Part shown: positions 49,851 through 57,745 of the stretch, piece after piece
Layout: every line of letters begins with the position of its first letter
How positions within the stretch are numbered: the first letter of the stretch is position 1
Origin: a virus
Reading direction: 5' to 3' (one strand)
Virus record (IMG/VR): IMGVR_UViG_3300020057_000029
Location: 62,001 to 126,000 of that record
Length of the DNA stretch: 64,000 bases
Translations under genes and position numbers: made by a program
Notes under the pieces: generated by a model
Seen by the model: only the letters and a program-made list of their open reading frames with translations
Told to the model about the DNA's origin: nothing
Database searches by the model: none

Positions 49851-51053
49851 TTATTCGTAATCACGGATTGCTTTAGCTACAGGAAATCTTGGGCGGCGAT
49901 TGATTCCGAAGCCCTGGTACACTACAGTCATCTGCTTACCTTGCCACAGTGAATGGTTTTCAAAACATTGTTTCAAAAAGCCAGTATCACCTTCTAGCTT
50001 AGCTTTAAAGTCCACACCTTCTTTGGTTAGGCAATTAAAAGCACCTACATGCCCATTGAGCTTGCCGCTGCCTTCTTCGATGCCAATGATCTTGAATTCG
50101 TCTTCATTGAATTCTTTGAGTTTTTGAAGATCCATGGAACGCTTTGGTACGTACAAAGCGTTCATGTTACGAATCATAGCTCCTTCGTAGCCTTGTTTAC
50201 GCATAGTATAGAAGAATTCCAGATCAGCTTCAACGCCGTCTGCCACTGTAAAAGTTTGTACAGGTACCAATGGAACCTGGAATGGGACTGTCGAGGCTAA
50301 AGTCGCAATGCGCTGGTTTGCTGGCTGATCGTTGATGATATCGTACACATGATAGTGAACCAACTTCGACTCTTCGCTAGGTTCATCTTTGCGAACAGCG
50401 CTTACGATTTTCTCGAAATCATTCTTGTACATGTGATTGTAAAGCTCGCCATCTAAAACAATGTCGCTTTTCACGTTAGCTTCGATTGTAGCAACGATAT
50501 GAGGAACAGACTTGATAGGTTTACGAGTACGCGACCACAGGGTACATTTGCCGTCCTTAACGATAGCAATGCAGCGAATACCGTCAAACTTTGGCTGCAT
50601 GAGAGCAGGAAACTTGATCTTTTTCGACTCTTTAGTGCGAGTGATAATTGGAGGATCGTTTTCATGACCTGGGCGCATGTCATATAAAACATCCAGATAG
50701 CTTTGGGCCAACATAGGAAGAGCGCCACCTTCAATAAGCTCATCTAGTTCGCCAGCCTGAGCTGCTTCCAAGGATTCAACGTAGCCTTTTTTGCGTTGTT
50801 TTTCATGTTTTGCTTGAGCTTCAGCTTCAGCTTGCTGTACAGCAGTGGTTTCATTCTTTTTACCTATATTTTTACCCTCTTTTACATAATCTACAGTTTT
50901 CTGTGGACTGTCAGTATTCAGTTGGCCATATTCAGTTAAAATTTCACCTACAGAGTCTTTATTTCTATCGTGCCATTCCTCTGTCACCTTGATCTTCCAG
51001 TACTGAATCGCACCAGTGTTTGTTTTCTTATAAAGAGTGGTAAAAGTTTTCAT
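49851..51053 (-). CDS. ATP-dependent DNA ligase
   Basis: A 400-residue ligase. The nucleotidyl-transfer motif I is MQPKFDGIRC (Lys155), with WSRTRKPIKS, VLDGELYN (III), GYEGAMIRN (IV) and LQKLKEF (V), followed by an OB-like end. Residues 1-55 (IQYWKIKVTEE..GEILTEYGQ) look like a WGR-type domain followed by a charged linker. It seals Okazaki fragments and repair nicks, completing the replication set of the left arm. Confidence 0.85.
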   Translation of the reverse strand: MKTFTTLYKKTNTGAIQYWKIKVTEEWHDRNKDSVGEILTEYGQLNTDSPQKTVDYVKEGKNIGKKNETTAVQQAEAEAQAKHEKQRKKGYVESLEAAQAGELDELIEGGALPMLAQSYLDVLYDMRPGHENDPPIITRTKESKKIKFPALMQPKFDGIRCIAIVKDGKCTLWSRTRKPIKSVPHIVATIEANVKSDIVLDGELYNHMYKNDFEKIVSAVRKDEPSEESKLVHYHVYDIINDQPANQRIATLASTVPFQVPLVPVQTFTVADGVEADLEFFYTMRKQGYEGAMIRNMNALYVPKRSMDLQKLKEFNEDEFKIIGIEEGSGKLNGHVGAFNCLTKEGVDFKAKLEGDTGFLKQCFENHSLWQGKQMTVVYQGFGINRRPRFPVAKAIRDYE

Positions 51054-51685
51054 TTCTTGCTTCTATCCCTTTGTGTTTTCTTATAATGATCTTCTTTCCA
51101 TAATGGCTGAATATTTGTAAAATTGCAAGCTATTTTCAAATCTTCTTCTTTTGTCAAATCAAAATTCAATAATGCTATTCTATGGTCTAGCTCCCATTCT
51201 TTTCCGTAGTTATCCCAGGTCATCTCTGGTTGAAACTGATTGTAAATATAATTCTTGAATTCTTCTATTGAGCACCCTAGATATTTAATACCAACACCGG
51301 TCTTGTAATTACCCCTCATAGCCATTTTAAACCTAGACCTAACTCGTGTTTTAAGCAAAAAACCAATATCAGTCCTGATTCTTATAGCGTCTCTGGCTAC
51401 TTGATTTTTTATAATTTCTCTCTTATTTTTTTCATAATAATCTTTTCTTATCAATAGGATAGACTCTTTATTAGTCTGATAATACTTTTTAGCATTTTCC
51501 AGTATTTCTTTTTTCTTATTTTTGTAGCGTAAGCGAGCATTACTTCTCTTTTTCTCAGGGTTTTGAGAAGCCAATATCAAGTTTTTGTTTTTGACATACC
51601 TATCTGATGCATAGCACTTGGTACATTTAGGACCGGAGTACCATTTTGGGGCTTCTGTGACTTTGCAAATTATACATTGTTTCAT
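51050..51685 (-). CDS. HNH homing endonuclease, free-standing
   Basis: A 211-residue protein from the ATG at 51685; the upstream extension runs through the next gene and was discarded. It begins with a zinc module (CIIC..GPKCTKCY), continues with a basic helix, and ends with the HNH core (WELDHRIALLNFDLTKEEDL, then NIQPLWKEDH). It overlaps the ligase start, where HNH elements often lodge. The Cys module is shared with the HNH-ClpP fusion at 4533-5519. Confidence 0.8.
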   Translation of the reverse strand: MKQCIICKVTEAPKWYSGPKCTKCYASDRYVKNKNLILASQNPEKKRSNARLRYKNKKKEILENAKKYYQTNKESILLIRKDYYEKNKREIIKNQVARDAIRIRTDIGFLLKTRVRSRFKMAMRGNYKTGVGIKYLGCSIEEFKNYIYNQFQPEMTWDNYGKEWELDHRIALLNFDLTKEEDLKIACNFTNIQPLWKEDHYKKTQRDRSKK

Positions 51686-51737
51686 ACAGTATAGATTACC
51701 ATTCTTCTGCTTTTCCCTCAATATAAAAAGCAAAAAG

Positions 51738-52061
51738 TCAATCTCTAGGTTTGTACATTCTACAGAAAAACATGTGAAGATCAGGTGCGCTTGTATGTTT
51801 AGCTCCACATTGGCATCCGTAGAAGCTGTTGTTATTCAGTAGAACGTCCAAGTCAACCGGGCTTTCCCATGGAAAAGCTGATCCTTTACCCTGTTCTACG
51901 AAGTGAACCTCGTAATTAATCATGTATTCGTCACTTTTTTCATAGGCCATCTGTTTGTAAACGCGGTTAAGCATACGAATTAACTTGGGAAATTCCCGAA
52001 TGGTTTTTGGCCATTCAACTAGGCTTTCCCCTGCATGTTGGAAAATAAGGCGAATTCTCAT
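51738..52061 (-). CDS. hypothetical protein with Cys cluster
   Basis: A 107-residue protein with CQCGAKH and a later Cys, possibly zinc-binding. It is the first minus-strand gene of this pocket; the -10-like TATACAAT (minus) is 12 nt before the ATG and is divergent from the endolysin promoter. The function is unknown. Confidence 0.5.
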   Translation of the reverse strand: MRIRLIFQHAGESLVEWPKTIREFPKLIRMLNRVYKQMAYEKSDEYMINYEVHFVEQGKGSAFPWESPVDLDVLLNNNSFYGCQCGAKHTSAPDLHMFFCRMYKPRD

Positions 52062-52073
52062 AGCGTAATCTTA

Positions 52074-52090
52074 ATTGTATACGATATAGA
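52074..52090. promoter_or_regulatory. divergent promoter pair for minus pocket and endolysin
   Basis: Plus-strand CGATATAGA at 52082-52090 precedes the endolysin gene, and minus-strand TACAAT at 52074-52079 faces the other way. The two share the palindromic core TGTATACGATATA region. Confidence 0.45.
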
Positions 52091-52111
52091 TAGTATATAC
52101 AAGAGGGCCTT

Positions 52112-52741
52112 ATGAAAATAGACCAGAAAATGATTGAAAAAGCTATTGAAGCGGTATTGAAGTTTTTCAACAAAGAGATTGCTAAGCCAGTACAGCCAAT
52201 CGTAGCGACCCCAGTTCCAAAGGTTGAAGTGGTAAGCGTGACACTTGATGATCTGGGTCCACTTTTGCACCAAGTTGACTGGGCTAATCCGCAATCTAAG
52301 ATTTCTAAGTATTTTACCGTAAACGAGGCTATCCAGTTACGTGAATGGAAGCGTTTGGCCAATGAATCAGATGGTTTAGACGACAAGGTTAAAGAGAATC
52401 TATACAGTATTTTTCAAAAGATGGATACAATCCGCGAATTCCTAGGAAAACCTGTGTACATTCGTTCCGCTTATCGCCCAGGTGAATACAACGTAGCAAT
52501 TGGTGGGGCTAAACGCTCTGCTCATATTGCTGATGCTGAATATGCTGCGGTTGACTTCTGGTGCGATATGGATAGTGATGGCGACAAGGATGGTGAGGAT
52601 TGTGATCTCATCAAGGTAGCCCTAATGAACAAGCTTGAGGGATGGGGTCTTCGTATGGAGGATAACGGCAAAGGTGCTAGATGGGTTCATCTAGACAACA
52701 AACCTGTGCCTCCAGGTGGCAACAGATTTTTTAAACCTTAA
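52112..52741 (+). CDS. M15-type peptidoglycan peptidase (endolysin)
   Basis: A 209-residue protein of the D-alanyl-D-alanine/VanY-like M15A group. Zinc ligands His138 (SAHIADAEY), Asp148 (AAVDFWCD) and His193 (WVHLDNK) are present with YRPGEYNVAIGGAKRSAH before them. An N-terminal helix (2-20) is followed by a Pro/Val linker. No signal peptide is seen, so release would need a holin. It cuts peptide bonds in the cell wall at lysis. Confidence 0.82.
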   Translation: MKIDQKMIEKAIEAVLKFFNKEIAKPVQPIVATPVPKVEVVSVTLDDLGPLLHQVDWANPQSKISKYFTVNEAIQLREWKRLANESDGLDDKVKENLYSIFQKMDTIREFLGKPVYIRSAYRPGEYNVAIGGAKRSAHIADAEYAAVDFWCDMDSDGDKDGEDCDLIKVALMNKLEGWGLRMEDNGKGARWVHLDNKPVPPGGNRFFKP

Positions 52742-52765
52742 GCGATTGTAAAGAATAAGACCCAA

Positions 52766-54784
52766 TTATTTTTTTTCAGACTTTTCCATGGTTTTAGGCC
52801 TATCGAACTCTTTTAGTTCGTGAACGTGTCTTGGGTGTAATACGGCATCATCGTGTTCATTAATACCAAACTTAACATGTTTTCCAGAAAGGATTTTTCC
52901 ATGTTGTTTGTTTGGCAAATGATGCATTTCGCCGGTTGGTTTTTTGGCAAAATATTCACCACCACGAGAGATCACCTTGCCCGTATGAGGGTGCTCGGAA
53001 TCGATTTTTTCAGACTTTTCCATGGTTTTAGGCTTTTTGTAACATTCCTTATCTTCGCCAGTCATCATTGCATCAGAAAATTTCTTGAGCTCTTTTTCGG
53101 CTTCAACGCTTTTTTTCAAAATCATAGTTTTGCCAAAAGAGTCTATTTCGCTTTTGGTCATGTTGGGCATTCGCTTCTTCATAAATTCTTGAAACTGTTC
53201 ACGCTTGTCCCATTTAGAATATTCTTCTTCTGCGCGAATTAACCACTCGGACTTTGTTAGGTTGGGCTTCATTTGTCTGATGCGCTTCAAATTCTTATGA
53301 GCAATTTCTTTGGCTGTATAAACGGTCTCGGAAGCAGCGCCATGACGAACCTTCTGGCCCATGTGGGACATTCCCATGCCAGCTTTTAGGCCAGGGCTCA
53401 TTTTATTACCAGCTACCTTGTCGGATAGAGGTTTGTTAACATTATCCGTTTTCTTCATACTGCCCTTGCCGAACGGCGAACCGATTGCAGCATTAATTGT
53501 CGAAGTGCCGTTCGAGGTAGCGGTATTGCCTAGGCTCTGAGGAGGAGGAGGAGGCGGTGGTGGTGGCGCATCTACTTTGTGCATTTTTTTGTCGAGATGC
53601 TCTTTGGCGAGCGCAGCGCCGTCTGTTAACGCACCAGGCGAGCTCATTCCAGAACCTGCGGTCATCGCTTTTTCCATCTTTTGTTCGCCAGAATCATTTT
53701 TTGGCTGTTTTTGCACATTAGCAGATGGGTTCATTGCTTTACCCAATAGCTTTTTGCGCTTATCAGCCATTCCGGCCTCAAAACGATCATCTTTACGAGC
53801 AGATGTATGAGCGGCTTGTAAGTGAAGCTTCATGCGGTCAAGATGATGAGCTCCAGCTTTATGATCTTTGGTACCCTGAGAATGCTCAAAATGCATTTTA
53901 GCAGCTTCTTCATGATCTTTGGTAGAAAAACCACGATATTCGTGGATGCGCTGATGACTCATCACGTCTTTGCCTGAGCTAGTGCGACCCATGGTGTGAC
54001 CAGGATCTCTAAAAGGTGTTTTGCCAAAGGTCTTTGCGCTGGCCTTTGGGGTGCCAATTGAAGCATTGGGTTTCTCGATACCTGCAGCAGATTTGTCAAC
54101 TGAAGCTGGAGCTTGTGATGTCATTTCTTTTTTCATGGGGGTGATTCCTAGCTTATTAGCATGATGATTCGGGTCTTCTGCCTTTTTTACATCGGCGAAA
54201 ACATCGGACTTAAGAAGTTCAATTTCTGCGTAAGGTACTGTTTTAAAAGACTGTTCTGATTTAAAAAAATCGGCGATATTATCGACTTTTTTAGTTTTTT
54301 CGGGCATTTCGGGCATTTTTTCAGCTATAGCCATTTTGTTACAATGGGACTCTGTTATGGTACATTTACGAGCAATAGATCTTGTAATTGTCATACCTTT
54401 TTTATCAAGCTTTGCGCCTTCAATAGAGAAACCAACTACATTGTGTTCGTTAATACCTCTTTTCTCAGCATCGTATTGAAAAAGACCGGCTACGTGCAGA
54501 CCAGACTCTGTATGGGTAAAGAGCTCACCCATAACGTAAACGTAGGGAACCTTGCATTTGTTCCAAAAATAGCGGTGTCTTTCGTTATCACAGTCTTCTA
54601 ACTTAAAGATTTTCTTAGCTTTTAAGATCTTTCCAATAATTTGCATTGGGTAGTCTTTTTTATGCTCCCAATTGAAATTTCCGGTTTTGTCTAACGAGGA
54701 GATATCCATTCCTGCTACGGAAATGATTTCGCCAGAAGAGTCTATGTTTTCAGAAGCTGCTATTCCGTCAATTAGGGTGGACAT
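52766..54784 (-). CDS. prohead protease with long C-terminal scaffold-like region
   Basis: A 672-residue protein. Residues 1-150 match the S78/U9-type prohead protease pattern: GIAASENIDSSGEIISVAG, His41 in NWEHKK, and Ser120 in VVGFSIEGAKL. The rest is low-complexity Lys/Gly/Met-rich with a run of nine prolines near residue 410 and several KSE/KSD motifs, so it probably acts as internal scaffold and is self-cleaved. It is on the opposite strand to the other head genes. Confidence 0.72.
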   Translation of the reverse strand: MSTLIDGIAASENIDSSGEIISVAGMDISSLDKTGNFNWEHKKDYPMQIIGKILKAKKIFKLEDCDNERHRYFWNKCKVPYVYVMGELFTHTESGLHVAGLFQYDAEKRGINEHNVVGFSIEGAKLDKKGMTITRSIARKCTITESHCNKMAIAEKMPEMPEKTKKVDNIADFFKSEQSFKTVPYAEIELLKSDVFADVKKAEDPNHHANKLGITPMKKEMTSQAPASVDKSAAGIEKPNASIGTPKASAKTFGKTPFRDPGHTMGRTSSGKDVMSHQRIHEYRGFSTKDHEEAAKMHFEHSQGTKDHKAGAHHLDRMKLHLQAAHTSARKDDRFEAGMADKRKKLLGKAMNPSANVQKQPKNDSGEQKMEKAMTAGSGMSSPGALTDGAALAKEHLDKKMHKVDAPPPPPPPPPQSLGNTATSNGTSTINAAIGSPFGKGSMKKTDNVNKPLSDKVAGNKMSPGLKAGMGMSHMGQKVRHGAASETVYTAKEIAHKNLKRIRQMKPNLTKSEWLIRAEEEYSKWDKREQFQEFMKKRMPNMTKSEIDSFGKTMILKKSVEAEKELKKFSDAMMTGEDKECYKKPKTMEKSEKIDSEHPHTGKVISRGGEYFAKKPTGEMHHLPNKQHGKILSGKHVKFGINEHDDAVLHPRHVHELKEFDRPKTMEKSEKK

Positions 54785-54902
54785 ATGATTAAGATTACCT
54801 TAGACATGTCTTATCATGGATATCATTAGTTTATTTCAATTGATTTGGCAAGATTTTTCAATTCAACTGCTCGATTTTATACAGTAAAAGTGTTCCGTCT
54901 TA

Positions 54903-54920
54903 ATCCTTTTTGTATACAAT
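54903..54920 (+). promoter_or_regulatory. possible -10 element upstream of head genes
   Basis: TATACAAT in TTTTTGTATACAATGAG lies about 40 nt before the ATG of the 152-residue gene and precedes a good AAAGGAG. It is a non-TG variant of the -10 family. Confidence 0.4.
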
Positions 54921-54958
54921 GAGTTATCTCATTCCACAAACCCTTAAAGGAGAATAAT

Positions 54959-55417
54959 ATGAAATCGACCAGTAAAGCAGAAGCTCTATTGCGCGACGTA
55001 GCTGATCATCTCAGAAAACGTTACGCTGGTAGTGCAAGCATTGACACTGTTCGTGAAGCCCGTGATTCCAATGGCTGGCCCATGCTGTTTCTTTCCGATG
55101 CCGGAAATGAAGCTGCTGGACAACCTGTGATCGCCCTTCGCATTAAAGCAGTTGACGCAGTTTCTAAAGATGTGTTCGGCAACGACCTGATCGCATTTGC
55201 CCCTCACAGTCTAGAGATCGCCTATGAATTGGATGGTACTGAACCAGAAGCAAGTCAAGCGGATCTTCTAAAAGCCCAATTTGAAGCCATTAAAACCGGT
55301 GTAAAAATTCAACAAAAGGCAATCGCAGATGGTACCGCAGTAACCGCAGCTAATATGGACGCTGCTGCAGTAGCAGTTGAGATCGAAGATCTTTATTGGC
55401 CAACCAAAGGCGTTTAA
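54959..55417 (+). CDS. head-associated protein
   Basis: A 152-residue protein with a helical start (KAEALLRDVADHLRKRYAG) and a beta segment (WPMLFLSDAGNEAAGQPVIALRI). It precedes the scaffold and capsid genes with a strong SD. A decoration or head-vertex role is likely; no family was recognised. Confidence 0.5.
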   Translation: MKSTSKAEALLRDVADHLRKRYAGSASIDTVREARDSNGWPMLFLSDAGNEAAGQPVIALRIKAVDAVSKDVFGNDLIAFAPHSLEIAYELDGTEPEASQADLLKAQFEAIKTGVKIQQKAIADGTAVTAANMDAAAVAVEIEDLYWPTKGV

Positions 55418-55440
55418 TCGCTTAATACGGAGGCTAATAT

Positions 55441-56169
55441 ATGTATACAGAACAAGATCTTTCAAAAATGTTAGCGGAAGTGGAAAAAGAATTTGCTGGT
55501 GCTCTTGCTAAAGCTGAAGAAGAAAAATCTTCTCTAGCTAAGTCAGAAACTGCAAATGCCGATGCCGCTACCGAAGAGACTGCCAAAGTTGAAGAGAAAT
55601 CTGCAACGGCGGAAATCGCTCTCGCTAAAAACGAAGACGAAGACGAAGATAAAGACGATTGCGATTACGACGACGAGGATCATGAAGAAATAGAGAAAAT
55701 CTATAAGTCCATGTCCAAATCTGAACGTAAAGCACACTTGAATGCGCTCGGGAAATGTGGAGAAATGTCAATGAAAAAGTCCGAAAAAGACACTTTAGTT
55801 GAAATTGAAACCCCTATTGCTGACGCTGGTAAAGAAATCGAACTTCTTAAGTCCGAATTTTCGACTAAACTTGCCGCTTCTGAAGCAAAAAGCGAAGAGT
55901 TAAAAAAGAATCTAGATGCCGTGTCAGAATTTTTGACCAGATTGGTTAAGAAAACTGCACCCCAAGGTAAGGGTATCACTAATCTCGACAGTATCGCCAA
56001 AAGCGATGTTGGCGCTGATGAAGAGAAGCCTTTGTCGAAGAGTGAAATTAGCACTCGTCTAGCTAAAAAAGCCGCTGAACCTACTTTGGCCAAGTCGGAT
56101 AGAGAGGCTATCAATGCTTTCTACCTACAAGGCGCAAATATTAACACTGTAAACCACTTACTCAAGTAA
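55441..56169 (+). CDS. scaffold / prohead core-like protein
   Basis: A 242-residue, Lys/Glu/Ala-rich, mostly helical protein with an acidic centre (NEDEDEDKDDCDYDDED). It contains LAKSE, MSKSE, MKKSE, LLKSE, LSKSE and LAKSD, spaced throughout, which look like protease processing sites. Directly upstream of the capsid gene, as scaffolds usually are. Confidence 0.6.
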   Translation: MYTEQDLSKMLAEVEKEFAGALAKAEEEKSSLAKSETANADAATEETAKVEEKSATAEIALAKNEDEDEDKDDCDYDDEDHEEIEKIYKSMSKSERKAHLNALGKCGEMSMKKSEKDTLVEIETPIADAGKEIELLKSEFSTKLAASEAKSEELKKNLDAVSEFLTRLVKKTAPQGKGITNLDSIAKSDVGADEEKPLSKSEISTRLAKKAAEPTLAKSDREAINAFYLQGANINTVNHLLK

Positions 56170-56200
56170 TTGGTAAAAAGACTTAAATAAGGAGAATAAA

Positions 56201-57586
56201 ATGATCGAACAACTTCAGTCACTTATGAAAGCTCTTGAGGCCGGTAGTTACAACGCCGCCCCAGGTCAGCTTGCGCAAGGTGCTGCTTTAATGGTGGAAG
56301 ACCTTTCCCCAGTAATGCAAAACGTAACGTTTGACGACAGCCATATCAAACTTCAAAAAATGCTAACTAGCAAAGATGTAAAAGCTACAATGCATCAATT
56401 CAACCGTCAACTTGACTATGGAATCTTCGGTGGTTCTGCTCAATTTGAAGGCGGCATTGGTGAAGAAGATACCTCGAACTACGTTCGTGCTATCGTTCCC
56501 ATGGCCTATTACAGCACGACTCGTCGTGTTTCTGTTGCTGCTAACCTCATCGGTGCTTTCGACGGCGTAAAAGCTGAAGACCGTGCTGCTGCTGACGCTG
56601 CAATGAAACTTGCTGGCGATATCGAATTCGACTGCTTCCGTGGTCAATCCGATTTCTCAAACGCTGGTGTGTTTGACGGTAACCCTCTCGCTGTAGCGAA
56701 AGTGCCCAATATGATTGGACTTGACCAACAAGTTCGTCAGTCGGACGCTCAACAAAATACGCAAGATCTTATGTTTGCTGAGTACGGCTCAGACCAAACT
56801 GTAGTACTCTCTGCTGGTGGCGCTCTAACCCAGTCCATCATCGAAGATTCCGCAGTTCGTAGCTCTATGAACATGGGTAATGCTGATAAGCTCGTTCTCG
56901 ATCCTATCAGTCTCTCTGCATATAACAAGATCGCCCACGCTAAAGAACGTATCATGCTCGCTGGCTCTGCTCAAGAAGCTTCCGGCGCTCACTTACGTAC
57001 TCAGTGGACCTCTTCGGCTATCGTATCACTTGAAGCTTCGCGCTTCTTGAGTGGTAAGACTCGTCCTGCTCGCGCTCGCGCATCAGCTCTCGCTGGTCCC
57101 GCTATCGCTGCTGCTGACGCTGGTGCCGCTGGTTCGCTCTTGGCCGCTGCTGCATACGTATACTATGCTACTGCTGTTAATGAACGTGGCGAAAGTACTC
57201 CTGGTGCATCTAGTTCTGTAACCCCTGCTCTTGCTGGTAACAAGGTCAATGTGACCATTACTGCAGTAGCTGGAGCTAAGTACTACAACTTGTATCGATC
57301 TGCCGCTGGTGGAAATGCAGCTTCTGCAAAATTCATTGGCAAGATTGCACAAGGTTCTGGCAACCCTGTATTCGCGGATCTTGGTAACCGTTCCCCTGGT
57401 TCTGTTACTGGTTTCTTGATTCAAGGTAACACCATGGGTCTTGCTCAGTTGGCTCCATATAGCAAATTGAAATTGGCTGTTAGTGACCTCTCACTTCCTG
57501 AGGCACACTTCAGATTCCTTTCTCTTGCTGTATACCAACCTCGCAAAAACGTTCTGATCGAGAACATTGATGGTCAACTTAGCTAA
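56201..57586 (+). CDS. major capsid protein with inserted Ig/Fn3-like domain
   Basis: A 461-residue protein. The N-terminal part and last 60 residues (PEAHFRFLSLAVYQPRKNVLI) fit a HK97-fold capsid protein. Residues 298-398 look like an inserted Fn3-like domain (AAYVYYATAVNERGEST, KVNVTITAVAGAKYYNLYR), with Ala/Gly-rich linkers on both sides. A strong SD (AAGGAG) and the scaffold gene immediately upstream support this call. The insertion would project from the capsid surface. Confidence 0.8.
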   Translation: MIEQLQSLMKALEAGSYNAAPGQLAQGAALMVEDLSPVMQNVTFDDSHIKLQKMLTSKDVKATMHQFNRQLDYGIFGGSAQFEGGIGEEDTSNYVRAIVPMAYYSTTRRVSVAANLIGAFDGVKAEDRAAADAAMKLAGDIEFDCFRGQSDFSNAGVFDGNPLAVAKVPNMIGLDQQVRQSDAQQNTQDLMFAEYGSDQTVVLSAGGALTQSIIEDSAVRSSMNMGNADKLVLDPISLSAYNKIAHAKERIMLAGSAQEASGAHLRTQWTSSAIVSLEASRFLSGKTRPARARASALAGPAIAAADAGAAGSLLAAAAYVYYATAVNERGESTPGASSSVTPALAGNKVNVTITAVAGAKYYNLYRSAAGGNAASAKFIGKIAQGSGNPVFADLGNRSPGSVTGFLIQGNTMGLAQLAPYSKLKLAVSDLSLPEAHFRFLSLAVYQPRKNVLIENIDGQLS

Positions 57587-57620
57587 TCAATAGCAATATT
57601 AGTTAGTTACGCAAAAAAAG

Positions 57621-57660
57621 AAAAGCCACTTGTTTAATTACAGGTGGCTTTTTCTTTTTT
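57621..57660 (+). terminator. Rho-independent terminator after capsid gene
   Basis: AAAAGCCACTTG and CAGGTGGCTTTT form a 12-bp stem (one G-T pair) around TTTAATTA, followed by a T-rich run. It ends the capsid transcript and lies 85 nt before the second endonuclease gene. Confidence 0.9.
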
Positions 57661-57733
57661 TATTTATGCTAATCTATCTTCTTGCGATTATCTGTTTTTG
57701 CTTTTTCATATTGCTTTCTGTATCTATTCATAG

Positions 57734-57739
57734 TACAAT
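57734..57739 (+). promoter_or_regulatory. -10 element of the second homing endonuclease gene
   Basis: TACAAT, ending 6 nt before the ATG at 57746, the same distance as for the first endonuclease gene. The upstream bases (TAG) do not make a TGn extension. Confidence 0.4.
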
Positions 57740-57745
57740 ACGTAT

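Noticed and set aside
51686-51808. Longer start of the HNH gene at 51808
   Set aside because: It covers the next gene and lacks a ribosome site; the short start at 51685 puts the zinc module at the N-terminus as in the related protein at 5519.
52015-52386. Minus-strand 123-residue ORF over the endolysin start
   Set aside because: It is antisense to the M15 peptidase and overlaps the promoter region; composition is not protein-like.
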